Shown here: one piece after another, positions 1-8,492 of the stretch | Numbering within the stretch: the stretch's first letter is position 1 | Layout of the letters: every line of letters begins with the position of its first letter | Assembly (NCBI GenBank): GCA_029547605.1 | Contig: JAKPPB010000020.1 | Coordinates: 62,001 to 126,000, forward strand | Source of the DNA: Methanobacteriota archaeon | Lineage (GTDB): Archaea > Halobacteriota > Methanomicrobia > Methanomicrobiales > Methanospirillaceae | Direction: 5' to 3' | DNA length: 64,000 nucleotides | The notes under the pieces: model-generated | What the model saw: the letters and a program-made list of their open reading frames with translations, nothing else | Told to the model about the DNA's origin: nothing | Databases searched by the model: none | Translations under genes and position numbers: made by a program

Positions 1-27
1 TAAGCTACGGGCCCCTGGAAGAAAAAA

Positions 28-100
28 CGCCGCCAACAGGACTCGAACCTGTGACATGCTGGTTAACAGCCAGCCACTCTACCAACTGAGTTATGGCGGC
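28..100 (-). tRNA. tRNA-Asn (GTT)
   Basis: On the minus strand the 73 nt fold into a full cloverleaf: the seven-base acceptor strands (94-100 with 29-35) pair perfectly, there is a D-arm and a TTCGAGT-type T-loop, and the anticodon loop reads CTGTTAACC, giving anticodon GTT. The discriminator base is G and no CCA is encoded. No intron is visible. Confidence 0.96.
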
Positions 101-197
101 ACACCCGATGTGCCAATATAGGTTGCCGCCGCCGGTGTTAAAGGTAGCGGAATTCCGGGCCCCGGGGCAGCGGAGGGCCGGGGGAGTGTCTGCCACG

Positions 198-488
198 TCA
201 GCCACCCTGGTGCTTCATGCTCTCGAGGAGCGCGATCATCTCACCGAGTTCCTGGTCCAGGCCGGCGAGGAGTACCTCACTCTGGGGGGTCGCCACCGCC
301 CCGGATGGAGATGCACGGATGTATCCGAGCTGCTCCAGTACCCGAAGAGAGTAGCGGATCCTGTGGAAAGGTAGGTCCATCAGCTCGGAGAGCTTCATAA
401 TCCCGATCGGCTGGTGCGCAACCACGGTCCGCAGCACCTGGATGTGCCTGTGCATCAGCTCGATCTCGCCCTTCACCTTCTCAATCAT
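198..488 (-). CDS. small winged-helix transcriptional regulator
   Basis: A 96-residue protein, nearly all of it one winged helix-turn-helix domain. The stretch around residues 20-65 has the pattern of a helix-turn-helix followed by a wing: 'IGIMKLSELMDLP', then 'IRYSLRVLEQLGYI'. This resembles archaeal ArsR/MarR-like regulators. The reading frame is open further upstream, but the ATG at 488 overlaps the stop of the preceding membrane-protein gene as ATGA, the usual sign of translational coupling, so I take this start. The effector and target genes are unknown. Co-transcription with a two-helix membrane protein suggests that the pair acts together, but that is inference. Confidence 0.75.
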   Translation of the reverse strand: MIEKVKGEIELMHRHIQVLRTVVAHQPIGIMKLSELMDLPFHRIRYSLRVLEQLGYIRASPSGAVATPQSEVLLAGLDQELGEMIALLESMKHQGG

Positions 489-742
489 GGGCTCTGCTCC
501 CTGGCAGGTTCCTGCGAGGCCTGGGCATCGAGCCATCTTTTGGTGGTAACATACTGCCTCCTGAAATAGACCGCAAGCCCGAGGGCCATGAGGAGAAGCG
601 CTGCGCCAACGGGAACTGCAAGAGGCTCCTTCAGTTTCAGGAGAGCAATTACACCAAGCGCGACCAGGAGGATTATCCCGTTGAGAAGGATCGCCAGGCG
701 GTAAAATTTCCACTTTAACTGCTCTTTGGTGGCCTCGTCCAT
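485..742 (-). CDS. small two-helix membrane protein
   Basis: An 85-residue protein with a charged N-terminus (residues 1-13), two hydrophobic segments at about 17-36 and 41-60, and a charged C-terminal tail ending in Glu/Pro-rich sequence. Both ends are therefore probably on the cytoplasmic side. I recognise no family. It is the first gene of a two-gene minus-strand unit with the winged-helix regulator, overlapping it by four bases, and it is divergent from the peptidase genes at 804. The start at 742 is the only ATG at the head of the frame and gives a compact N-terminus. Confidence 0.7.
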   Translation of the reverse strand: MDEATKEQLKWKFYRLAILLNGIILLVALGVIALLKLKEPLAVPVGAALLLMALGLAVYFRRQYVTTKRWLDAQASQEPAREQSP

Positions 743-803
743 TACAGAAATGTCAGCACTCTCATAAAAGTACTTGTGGGATCGGCTCCAATAAGAACGG
801 CAT

Positions 804-1931
804 ATGGATGCGCTCGAAGAGGCGATCCTGAAGAGCGGATCGGCGGCCTATATTGCCTTTGGGTCATCGCAGGACGCCGATATGCGCTACCTCACCAAGT
901 TCTCCACGACTGATCCCATAGTATATATCAAAAAACCCGGGGAGCAGGGAGTGGTCGTGGTATCGCAGATGGAGTATGAGCGGGCAAGGAGAGAATCGAC
1001 CGCTGCGGTAATGTCCAGGTCTGAGGCGGGGCTCTTTGAGATACTGAAAGAGGAGAAGGACCGCTGGAGGGCTCTTGCAAGGATGGTCGCGGGGCTCGTG
1101 CAGGGGGCGGTGCTGGTCCCTCCCCACTTGCCGTATGCACTCGCAAAGGAACTCTCGGCCCTGATCCCTGTCGAAATTGACAGGACTGCCCTTGTCACGA
1201 TGCGGGGAAGAAAAAGCGAGGAAGAGATCGGGATGATCAGGCAGGTGCAGGTGGCTACCGAAGAGGCCATGCAAACCGGTATCGCAATGATCAGGAAAGC
1301 CAGGATAAGGAGAGGGTTCCTGTCCCGGGGCGCGGTTCCCCTCACTTCCGGGATGGTCCGGGCAGCCATGCACCAGGTCCTCCTCAGGAAGGGGTGCACT
1401 CCCGCCGATACCATCGTTGCCTGCGGTGAAGAGACCGCATTCCCCCATATAAGGGGAGAGGGGGCATTGAGGGCAGATGAACCGATCGTCATCGATATCT
1501 TCCCAAGAGACGATCAGACGGGGTACTACAGCGACATGAGCCGGACAGTCTGCAGGGGAGAGCCCGCTCCCGAGATCCGCGAGATGTTCCAGGCGGTAAG
1601 AGAGGCACAGGATCTCGCAGCATCGCGGATACTCCCCGGCGTGACCGGCGAAGAGGTCTACAGGGCAGTAGTTGACTTCTTTGAGGACCTGGGATACGGG
1701 ACCGGGAACTCGGGGTTTGTCCATAACCTCGGGCACGGCGTCGGCCTCGAGGTCCATGAAGCCCCGAGCCTCGGGCCCTCTGGGGAAGTGCTCATGAAAG
1801 GAAATGTGGTCACAAACGAGCCCGGACTCTATCTCCCCGGGACCGGCGGTGTCCGGCTTGAGAACATAGGGGTCATCGAGGAGAAGGGGTTTATCACGCT
1901 GACCAGCTTCCCCCGCGAGCTGGAACCATGA
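804..1931 (+). CDS. pepQ: M24 family Xaa-Pro-type metallopeptidase
   Basis: A 375-residue cytoplasmic peptidase of the M24B (Xaa-Pro dipeptidase/aminopeptidase) family. The N-terminal ~130 residues form a creatinase-like domain. The C-terminal 'pita-bread' fold shows the five metal ligands in order: Asp in 'VIDIFPRDDQ', Asp in 'YYSDMSRT', His in 'NLGHGVGLEVHE', Glu in 'TNEPGLYLPG' and Glu in 'VRLENIGV'. It cleaves peptides next to proline or is a related dipeptidase; exact specificity cannot be read from sequence. It overlaps the next gene, another M24 peptidase, by four bases (ATGA), so the two form a peptide-processing pair. Confidence 0.88.
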   Translation: MDALEEAILKSGSAAYIAFGSSQDADMRYLTKFSTTDPIVYIKKPGEQGVVVVSQMEYERARRESTAAVMSRSEAGLFEILKEEKDRWRALARMVAGLVQGAVLVPPHLPYALAKELSALIPVEIDRTALVTMRGRKSEEEIGMIRQVQVATEEAMQTGIAMIRKARIRRGFLSRGAVPLTSGMVRAAMHQVLLRKGCTPADTIVACGEETAFPHIRGEGALRADEPIVIDIFPRDDQTGYYSDMSRTVCRGEPAPEIREMFQAVREAQDLAASRILPGVTGEEVYRAVVDFFEDLGYGTGNSGFVHNLGHGVGLEVHEAPSLGPSGEVLMKGNVVTNEPGLYLPGTGGVRLENIGVIEEKGFITLTSFPRELEP

Positions 1932-2815
1932 GGCATGAGATGAAAGACGAAGTGATGGACATGTACATCGAGGCGGGGCGGATAGCCTCGGCGATACGTG
2001 AAAAGGGTGCGGGTGAGATCAGGGTGGGGGCCTCCTACCTCTGTGTGGTGGAGAAGATCGAGGGGTGGGTGCAGGATGCCGGGGCCGGCCTTGCGTTTCC
2101 CCTCAATGTCTCCCTCAACGAGGACGCGGCGCATGACACCGCATCCAGGGACGACGACAGGGCCTTTTCAGAAGGTGACGTCGTCAAGCTCGACCTCGGC
2201 GTGCACCTGGACGGCTATATTGCTGACACCGCGGTGACCGTCGACCTCGGAGACCACCCCCTCCTCCTCGAGGCGTCGGCCTGCGGCCTCAACGCCGCGA
2301 TATCGATAGTCGCTCCAGGCGTAACCGTGGGAGAACTCGGGTCGGCAATTCACGGAGAGATAGTAGCACGGGGGTTTCGGCCGATCGCAAACCTCACCGG
2401 CCACGGGCTCGAAAGGTACAGGATCCATACCCCTCCGAACATACCAAACATCCGCCAGAATGGGGGAGCGGTCCTTGAGGAGGGGATGGTCTTTGCCATC
2501 GAACCCTTTGCCAGTACCGGGACCGGCCATGTTTCCGAAAAACACCGCACCGAGATTTACCAGCAACTCACATTAAAGCCGGTGAGGCTGCCATCTGCCC
2601 GCAGGGTGCTTGAGGAGGTGCGGCCGCGCAAGGGGTTGCCGTTCTCCAGGAGATGGTTGTCCGGGGAGAAACTCGACCTTGCCCTCTCGACTCTTGCCCG
2701 GTTAGAGGTAATACGGGCCTACCCGGTCCTCTCAGATGTCGCCGGGTCCCTCGTTTCCCAGGCAGAGCATACCCTGATTGTCACGAGTGAAGGGTGCCTG
2801 GTCACCACCGCATGA
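1928..2815 (+). CDS. map: methionine aminopeptidase, type II
   Basis: A 295-residue M24A protease that removes initiator methionine from new proteins. Metal ligands are visible: Asp in 'DLGVHLDGYIADTAV' (two), His in 'GHGLERYRIH', Glu in 'AIEPFAST' and Glu in 'SQAEHTLIV'. The ~60-residue helical insertion between the last two His/Glu motifs ('RRVLEEVRPRKGLPFSRRW') is the hallmark of type II enzymes of archaea and eukaryotes. The length is normal for archaeal MAP. The ATG overlaps the stop of the upstream M24 peptidase, so the two are probably translated together. Confidence 0.95.
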   Translation: MRHEMKDEVMDMYIEAGRIASAIREKGAGEIRVGASYLCVVEKIEGWVQDAGAGLAFPLNVSLNEDAAHDTASRDDDRAFSEGDVVKLDLGVHLDGYIADTAVTVDLGDHPLLLEASACGLNAAISIVAPGVTVGELGSAIHGEIVARGFRPIANLTGHGLERYRIHTPPNIPNIRQNGGAVLEEGMVFAIEPFASTGTGHVSEKHRTEIYQQLTLKPVRLPSARRVLEEVRPRKGLPFSRRWLSGEKLDLALSTLARLEVIRAYPVLSDVAGSLVSQAEHTLIVTSEGCLVTTA

Positions 2816-2859
2816 GATACCCTTAAACAATCTCAGGAAAAATAGTAAAAGTTACAGAA

Positions 2860-4137
2860 ATGGCTGCTGATGACGAGACCCTCAAGCTCATGGAGATCCT
2901 CCTCACTGCAGAACTCTTCAATACCCACCAGGACCTCGATGCCAATGACCTGACCCCCGAATGCAGGAACCTTTTTGCGATCAACGGCACAGGGGAGGTG
3001 AAGCGGCCCCTCCACGTGAGCGAGGGGATGGTCAGGAGGAGCCTTGGGATCGACGATGCCTGCCGGAAGATGGAACAGACGCCGGTGGTCACCTGCGAGG
3101 AGTTCGGCCAGCGCATCAGGCTGACAGCGCTTGAGCCCGCCGCGCGGTGGTTCCTCAAAAAGGGCGGGCTGCGTTACATCGAGAAGAACCCCGCCCTCGC
3201 CTACTTCTTCGAGCGGTTCGAGTCCACGAACGTCTCCTATGAGAAGGCACGCCAGGAGAACCCTCCCGTCGAGGACACCAGGGTATTTCTCCAGTCACGG
3301 CTTGCGAAGGTTACCTCCGACGACGAGCGGCTGAAGAGTGCGCTCGACCTTGTCATCCTGAGCGCGCCCGAGGAAGTAGAGCAGGACTATGACGACCTGG
3401 TCTGCACTCCGGAACAGGTGAATATCATCAGAAAGGTCCAGGTCGCAAGAAAGCACCGTGAGGTGCTCCGGCGGCACCGGATCCACGAGGTCGGAAAACT
3501 CCTCTTCGTGGGCCCTCCGGGCACCGGCAAGACGTCTCTTGCCCTTGCCCTCGCCCGGAAACTCCACCTCCCCCTGCTCGAGGTCCGTCTCTCCATGATC
3601 ACCTCCCAGTACCTCGGGGAGACTTCGAAGAACATCGACCGGATTTTTGACCTTGCCAAGGCCCTCTCTCCCTGCATCCTCTTCATCGACGAGTTCGACT
3701 TCGTGGCAAAGAGCAGGGTCGCCGACGATCACGGCGCGATGAAGCGGGCGGTCAATTCGCTCTTGAAGAACATCGACCAGGTGAGCCTGGTCCGGCACGG
3801 GGTGCTCCTGATAGGGGCCACGAACCACCCCCAGCTCCTCGATGAAGCGGCATGGCGGAGATTTGACGAGGTGGTCGAGTTCGGGCTTCCTGACAGGGAG
3901 ATGCGCCGGTCAATCCTTGAGAAGGTCTCTTCAGGCATGCAGTGCACCTACGACCTGCCGGGCCTCGCAGACCAAACAGAAGGGTTCTCGGGGGCCGATC
4001 TCCGCATCATGATCAAGGAGGCGCTCCTCTCCGCGCTGATGGAACGGCGTGATACAATCAACGCAACCGATATCGAGCGCGGCATCGCGGTGGTGAAGAA
4101 CAGGGACACCATTCGTTCCCAGAACTGGTTGTCATAG
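2860..4137 (+). CDS. AAA family ATPase with uncharacterised N-terminal domain
   Basis: A 425-residue protein with one AAA module in its C-terminal half. Walker A 'GPPGTGKTSLALALA' lies at about residue 217 and Walker B 'ILFIDEFDF' at about 272. The sensor-1 segment 'LLIGATNHPQLLDEAAWRRFDEV' (about 308-330) and a sensor-2 region 'GFSGADLRIMIKEAL' follow. The first ~180 residues look helical and match no domain I know. It resembles archaeal single-module AAA proteins that remodel or unfold clients, but the substrate is unknown. It is not PAN (no coiled coil) and not CDC48 (only one module). It precedes a PhnP-like hydrolase by one base and is probably co-transcribed with it. Confidence 0.85.
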   Translation: MAADDETLKLMEILLTAELFNTHQDLDANDLTPECRNLFAINGTGEVKRPLHVSEGMVRRSLGIDDACRKMEQTPVVTCEEFGQRIRLTALEPAARWFLKKGGLRYIEKNPALAYFFERFESTNVSYEKARQENPPVEDTRVFLQSRLAKVTSDDERLKSALDLVILSAPEEVEQDYDDLVCTPEQVNIIRKVQVARKHREVLRRHRIHEVGKLLFVGPPGTGKTSLALALARKLHLPLLEVRLSMITSQYLGETSKNIDRIFDLAKALSPCILFIDEFDFVAKSRVADDHGAMKRAVNSLLKNIDQVSLVRHGVLLIGATNHPQLLDEAAWRRFDEVVEFGLPDREMRRSILEKVSSGMQCTYDLPGLADQTEGFSGADLRIMIKEALLSALMERRDTINATDIERGIAVVKNRDTIRSQNWLS

Positions 4138-4138
4138 G

Positions 4139-4858
4139 ATGAGGGTTGTCCTCCTGGGAACGGGTGACGCGATCGGGACACCCCGGATAGGGTGTTCCTG
4201 CACACAGTGCACCCATGCATATGACCATGGCCTGCAGAGGCTCCGGACCTCCCTGCTCGTTGAATATGGGGGCCACCACATCCTGGTTGACACCGGCCCC
4301 GATCTCCGCCAGCAGCTCCTTGCCTCGGGGTCTCCGCACATCGATGCCGTGCTCTGGACACACGGGCACTATGATCACTTCATGGGATTCGGGGAGTTCT
4401 ACAGGGTCCAGAAAGTACCGGTCGCGTACGCGCCTCCGCCGGTGATGGACTATTGCGGTGGGATCTTCAGGTTCCTTGGTGGAGAGCGCCACCCCGTGCC
4501 TGCCTATTCCCGGTTCTCCCTCTTTGGGCTCTCATGCACGTTCCTCCCCGTCACACACCCCCCTGCATACACCTGCGGGGTGCTTCTCGAGGCCGACGGC
4601 GTGCGCATAGGATACACCTCTGACACGAATTCGCAGTTGCCGGGCGAGACTGCCCGGATGCTCAAGGGGGTGGATCTCCTCTTCGTGGACGCACTCCTCC
4701 CATCTCACCTCCACGTCCCCAAGCACATGAACTACCAGGAAGCATGCGACCTTGCAGGTACGCTCGATGCAGGGGATTACAGATGCGTGCATCAGAGCCA
4801 TCACCTCCCCTGGGGCCTCCCGCACCTGGGATGCGACAACGAGACCTTCTCATTCTGA
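4139..4858 (+). CDS. PhnP-like metallo-beta-lactamase fold hydrolase
   Basis: A 239-residue metallo-beta-lactamase fold protein. The metal site motif HxHxDH is seen as 'THGHYDH' near residue 74. Further His residues occur at 'PVTHPPAY', Asp in 'YTSDTNSQ' and His in 'HQSHHLPWG'. The N-terminus 'GTGDAIGTPRIGCSCTQC' carries a Cys-rich CxCxxC loop, as in PhnP, which binds an extra zinc. PhnP is a cyclic phosphodiesterase; in archaea close relatives are annotated only as MBL-fold hydrolases, so the substrate is uncertain. It starts one base after the AAA ATPase stop, indicating an operon. Confidence 0.85.
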   Translation: MRVVLLGTGDAIGTPRIGCSCTQCTHAYDHGLQRLRTSLLVEYGGHHILVDTGPDLRQQLLASGSPHIDAVLWTHGHYDHFMGFGEFYRVQKVPVAYAPPPVMDYCGGIFRFLGGERHPVPAYSRFSLFGLSCTFLPVTHPPAYTCGVLLEADGVRIGYTSDTNSQLPGETARMLKGVDLLFVDALLPSHLHVPKHMNYQEACDLAGTLDAGDYRCVHQSHHLPWGLPHLGCDNETFSF

Positions 4859-4912
4859 CCGGACGACCGGTGATCTCCCCGGATTGAAGCGCTTATACAA
4901 GGTCGCACGCAT

Positions 4913-4945
4913 ACCTATATAGTCCTCTGCCACCCATTTATAAGT
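4913..4945 (+). promoter_or_regulatory. probable promoter of rpoL
   Basis: The 89-base gap before rpoL holds two TATA-like elements, 'acctatatag' near 4912-4921 and 'atttataag' near 4935-4943. The first lies about 27 bases before the start codon, the usual archaeal distance for a leaderless or very short-leader transcript. This is sequence pattern only. Confidence 0.4.
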
Positions 4946-4947
4946 GG

Positions 4948-5223
4948 ATGAATATAAAGATCCTTGAACTCGAGAAGGACAAGGCAAGACTCCTCATCCA
5001 GGGGGAGGGCCACACCTTCATGAATGTCCTCACCGAGGAGATTTTAAAGGATCCTGACGTGGACGTGGCGAAATACCTCATCAAGTTCCAGTTCTCGGAC
5101 CCGGAACTTCTCGTCACCACGAATGGAAAAAAAGCACCGCTTGACGCGGTCTCTGATGCCTGCCGGAGGATATCGGGGTCATGCGACGAACTCCTGGAGA
5201 GCCTCTCCAGAAGGGGCGCGTGA
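4948..5223 (+). CDS. rpoL: DNA-directed RNA polymerase subunit L
   Basis: A 91-residue protein of the RpoL/Rpb11 family, which pairs with subunit D to start assembly of archaeal RNA polymerase. Characteristic sequence is 'EGHTFMNVLTEEIL' (residues ~20-33), followed by 'YLIKFQFSDPELLVTT'. The length is typical. It begins with ATG 14 bases after a TATA-like sequence and stands alone on the plus strand, converging with the aIF2 beta gene. Confidence 0.95.
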   Translation: MNIKILELEKDKARLLIQGEGHTFMNVLTEEILKDPDVDVAKYLIKFQFSDPELLVTTNGKKAPLDAVSDACRRISGSCDELLESLSRRGA

Positions 5224-5366
5224 TCTCTCATTCGCACATTAAAGAAAACGGATTCTCCCTTCTTTTAGGGGGTGGCTCCTGTTGCCCCCGTAGCCGGTTT
5301 CCCCGAATTATTAGAATGCCATGCCGGTGTATGGTGGGAGAGAGCCCACTGATGGTTATTCAATCG

Positions 5367-5395
5367 GAAAAATGAAAAAAATGCTCGTTTTTTGA
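5367..5395. terminator. bidirectional terminator between rpoL and aIF2 beta genes
   Basis: In the 292-base convergent gap the sequence has an A-run (about 5375-5380), then 'tgctcg', then a T-run (5388-5393). It is a short self-complementary element giving oligo-U on both strands, suited to termination of both convergent genes. I see nothing else in 5224-5515. Confidence 0.4.
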
Positions 5396-5515
5396 AAACT
5401 TTAGGTAACTCTGCCCTTCACTATCCCTGTCCTAGACTCCTGCTTCACTTGGAGATTCATGCATTTTATGGAAAGATATTGTGTGAGGGAGAGATGCCCG
5501 GTAAACACCGGGAGG

Positions 5516-6136
5516 TCAGGCAAGCACCCTCTCTGTGAACACGATCGAGCCTGAGACGCGGGTGATCCTGACCTTGACTTTCTGCCCGGGCTTTCCGCCG
5601 GGAATATAAAGGATATACCGTCCCATTCTGACGACGCCGTCCCCCCTGCGGCTTACTGACTGGACCTCGACATCGAGGACTGCTCCTTCAGAGATCTCGT
5701 TCGTGACAGGCTCTGTCCTGGCCTTCCTCTTCCTCACCGGCCGGTGCCCTCCGCAGGCATCGCAGCGAAGGAGGAGGACGCGCTCATCTTTTACGAGTCG
5801 AGTGTCGGGTTTTCCGCATTCGGAGCATATCACATAGTCTTCCACGTATCCCTTCACCAGGGTGTTGATCAGTGTCGGTTCGAATTTCCCATTGAAGATC
5901 GCCCGCGAACCGTCAATCTTGCCGGCAGTTCCGAGTTCTCCGAGGAGAAACTTCATCAGGTGATCTTTGTCCCGGCGGACGGTGTCGGCAATCTCGGAAA
6001 AGTTCTCGAGAACTGTGGTCTTCCCTTCAATGTATGATCGTGCTTCCGGTACTGTGAACCGCTCCACCGATTCTGTAGGCTCGGTCACGTGGGAGTAGGC
6101 TTTCTTCAGGAGTGTCTCGTACGGCTCAACCATCAT
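5516..6136 (-). CDS. eif2b: translation initiation factor aIF2 subunit beta with C-terminal TRAM domain
   Basis: A 206-residue protein. Residues ~1-140 are aIF2 beta: an N-terminal helix, the core domain with '[27 protein letters not shown]', and a zinc ribbon with CxxC pairs 'CSECGKP' and 'CDACGG'. Residues ~148-206 form a TRAM-like RNA-binding beta-barrel ('[20 protein letters not shown] ... [12 protein letters not shown]'). aIF2 carries Met-tRNAi to the small ribosomal subunit; the beta subunit joins gamma, encoded at 41860. The TRAM extension makes it longer than the ~135-140-residue minimal form. Two ATGs in tandem (6136, 6133) are possible starts. Confidence 0.95.
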   Translation of the reverse strand: MMVEPYETLLKKAYSHVTEPTESVERFTVPEARSYIEGKTTVLENFSEIADTVRRDKDHLMKFLLGELGTAGKIDGSRAIFNGKFEPTLINTLVKGYVEDYVICSECGKPDTRLVKDERVLLLRCDACGGHRPVRKRKARTEPVTNEISEGAVLDVEVQSVSRRGDGVVRMGRYILYIPGGKPGQKVKVRITRVSGSIVFTERVLA

Positions 6137-6440
6137 ACATATATAAGGCGTCCTGGTGTAAAAAATGCCACCTCATGGAGCTTGTCTCTGGTCTCCTTCA
6201 GCATTTTTCCAGAGGACCTCCCCCCTTCCCGATGCACGGCAACCGGTGACCCCTGTCTCCGGGTATTGCCAGACACTACAACCTGGCGTGTATCATGCAT
6301 ACTTCCCCGGCAGGCCGTCTTGATCCTTCCGGGAGGGGGCTCTCCCCCCAGAGAGAGCCATGCATTGCCATTCCCTCCACCTTCCGCTGATATGGTGTAG
6401 GAATGCATGCGCGTTTGCAGGAAAAATGAAGGAATCGGAG
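6137..6440. other. intergenic region between ilvC and aIF2 beta genes
   Basis: These 304 bases between two minus-strand genes hold no convincing gene. A TATA-like 'cttatatatg' (minus strand, 6138-6147) abuts the aIF2 beta start, and a T-rich stretch lies near 6160-6170; either could be part of its promoter. Near 6340 there is a GC-rich inverted element 'gagggggctctcccccc'. Confidence 0.4.
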
Positions 6441-7445
6441 TTATTGTTTCTGGAACTGGGGCATCATGGCCCGGACCTCTTTTCCCACCTGCTCGATCAG
6501 GTGCTCTTCGTCTGCCCTCGTGAGGGCGTTGAAGACGGGCCTGTTCACCATGTTCTCGAGCATCCATTCCCTGGCAAACTCGCCGCTCTGGATCTCTTTG
6601 AGGATCTCCTGCATCGCAAGGTATACCTCAGGGCCGATCACTCGGGGACCGCGGGTGAGGTCGCCATACTGGGCGGTATTGCTGATGGAGTTGCGCATCC
6701 TGGTAAACCCTCCTTCGTAGATGAGGTCAACGATCAGCTTGGTCTCGTGAAGGACTTCGAGGTATGCCATCTCCGGGGCGTAACCCGCGTCAACCAGGGT
6801 CTCGAATCCGGCCTTTATGAGTGAGGTGATCCCGCCGCACAGCACCACCTGTTCGCCAAAGAGGTCGGTCTCAGTCTCCTCGCGGAACGTGGTCTCGAGC
6901 ACAACTGCCCGGGTGGCCCCGATGCCCTTGGCATAAGCGAGCGCGATCTGCTGGGCGTTGCCGGTGTAGTTCTGGTGGATGGCGATCAGCGCGGGAACGC
7001 CCTTCCCCTCCTCAAAGGTCCTCCTGACCATATGCCCAGGGCCCTTCGGGGCCACCATTATGACGTCCACGTCAGGCGGGGGGACGATCTGCCCGAAATG
7101 TATGTTGAACCCATGGGAGAACATCAGGCACTTCTTCTCCGAGAGGTGGGGGCGGATCTCGGCCTGGTAGATGGCTCCCTGGTGCTCGTCCGGGACGAGG
7201 ACCTGCACGACCTGAGCCGCTTTGACGGCCTCCGCAACAGGATAGACCTTGAACCCGTCGGCGGACGCTGCCTGCCAGGACCGCCCGGGCCGAAGACCAA
7301 TCACGACGTCAAGACCGCTGTCGCGGAGGTTGAGGGCCTGTCCCCTGCCCTGAGACCCATACCCGATCACTGCAATACGCTTCCCCTTCAGAACGTCAAG
7401 GTCCGCATCGGTATCATAATATTTTTCCATCATATGCTGATCCAT
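6441..7445 (-). CDS. ilvC: ketol-acid reductoisomerase
   Basis: A 334-residue class I (short) ketol-acid reductoisomerase, which converts acetolactate or acetohydroxybutyrate to the dihydroxy acid in valine, leucine and isoleucine synthesis. The Rossmann motif '[20 protein letters not shown]' is at about residues 25-44, with a following Arg/Ser-containing loop that fits NADPH use. The knotted C-terminal domain has the acidic metal ligands, for example in '[16 protein letters not shown]'. It stands alone, with no ilvB/N or leuA beside it. It is divergent from mptA across a ~110-base AT-rich promoter gap. Confidence 0.96.
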   Translation of the reverse strand: MDQHMMEKYYDTDADLDVLKGKRIAVIGYGSQGRGQALNLRDSGLDVVIGLRPGRSWQAASADGFKVYPVAEAVKAAQVVQVLVPDEHQGAIYQAEIRPHLSEKKCLMFSHGFNIHFGQIVPPPDVDVIMVAPKGPGHMVRRTFEEGKGVPALIAIHQNYTGNAQQIALAYAKGIGATRAVVLETTFREETETDLFGEQVVLCGGITSLIKAGFETLVDAGYAPEMAYLEVLHETKLIVDLIYEGGFTRMRNSISNTAQYGDLTRGPRVIGPEVYLAMQEILKEIQSGEFAREWMLENMVNRPVFNALTRADEEHLIEQVGKEVRAMMPQFQKQ

Positions 7446-7556
7446 CAGATATCAGTAACAGAGCACTTAAATATTATATTGAAAAATTACATTCCACATC
7501 ATTCCTGGGAGCGATGCGCTATTCCCAATACCCTAAAAATAAAATCCGGGCGTGAT

Positions 7557-8492
7557 TTGCCAGATATTCAGTCCACTCTCCCGGATATACGGATCAATCT
7601 CACCAGGGTTGGCGTAAAGAACGTCAAGAAGCTCGTGGAAGTCTCCAGGCCCGAGAAGAGACCGGTCATTTTCATCTCCAACTTCGACGTCTTCGTGGAC
7701 CTCCCCGGGAGCCTCAAGGGGGCCAACCTTTCGAGGAACTTCGAAGTCATCGACGAGGTGCTCCAGCAGGCCATCGACGGTGACGTGAAAGAGATCGAAA
7801 ACCTCTGCAGCGTGGTGGCAAGAAAACTCCTCGACCGGCATGAGTATGCCGACCGCACCGAGGTGCTGATGAACAGCCAGTTCATGGTCAAGCGTGAGAC
7901 TCCGGTCTCCCACACCAGTTGCCACGAGGTGGTCAAGGTCCATGCCCGGGCAGTCGCACGGAGAACTTTCCGCGAGCCCATCGTGAGGAAGAGTATCGGA
8001 GCCGAGGTGACGGGAATGACCGCATGCCCATGTGCCCAGGACATCATGAAGGAGCGGGCGATGACGGTCCTCCAGAACCTGGAGATCCCCAAAGAGAAGA
8101 TCGAGGCATTCCTTGGTGAAGTGCCGATGGCTACCCACAACCAGCGCGGCCGCGGGTTCCTCTGCATAGAGATCGACGACGACCAGCACGTCAAGCTCGA
8201 GAAGATAATACGCATCCTCAAGGAGTCAATGAGCTCCTCCATCTTCGAACTGCTCAAGCGCGGTGACGAGAGTTATGTCGTACTCAGCGCCCACAAGAAC
8301 CCCCGCTTCGTTGAAGACTGCGTCAGGGAGATTGCAAAGAAAGTACTCGCCGAGTTCAAGGAACTGCCCGGTGACTCACTGATCACCATCAAGCAGACCA
8401 ACGAGGAGAGCATCCACCAGCACGACGCCTATGCCGAGCGCCAGGCGACGATGGCGGAGTTATACGTGGAGTTGAACGGCGAACATCCCTAG
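7557..8492 (+). CDS. mptA: GTP cyclohydrolase MptA (type IV)
   Basis: A 311-residue FolE2/MptA-family enzyme that opens GTP to 7,8-dihydroneopterin 2',3'-cyclic phosphate, the first step to the C1 carrier methanopterin. The family signature 'INLTRVGVKNVKKLVEV' lies near the N-terminus and the conserved Cys motif 'TACPCAQD' near residue 157; conserved His residues follow ('MATHNQRGRG'). The frame is open far upstream, but homology begins with 'PDIQST', so I take the TTG at 7557, preceded by GGCGTGA. No ATG or GTG lies in frame nearby. MptA is Fe(II)-dependent in studied methanogens. Confidence 0.92.
   Translation: MPDIQSTLPDIRINLTRVGVKNVKKLVEVSRPEKRPVIFISNFDVFVDLPGSLKGANLSRNFEVIDEVLQQAIDGDVKEIENLCSVVARKLLDRHEYADRTEVLMNSQFMVKRETPVSHTSCHEVVKVHARAVARRTFREPIVRKSIGAEVTGMTACPCAQDIMKERAMTVLQNLEIPKEKIEAFLGEVPMATHNQRGRGFLCIEIDDDQHVKLEKIIRILKESMSSSIFELLKRGDESYVVLSAHKNPRFVEDCVREIAKKVLAEFKELPGDSLITIKQTNEESIHQHDAYAERQATMAELYVELNGEHP

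Noticed and set aside
864-1757. Long open frame antisense to the M24 peptidase gene
   Set aside because: It exists because the GC-rich gene on the other strand lacks stop codons in that phase; it has no ribosome site or recognisable domain. The same applies to long antisense frames over EF-2, argS, sepS and Kae1-Bud32.
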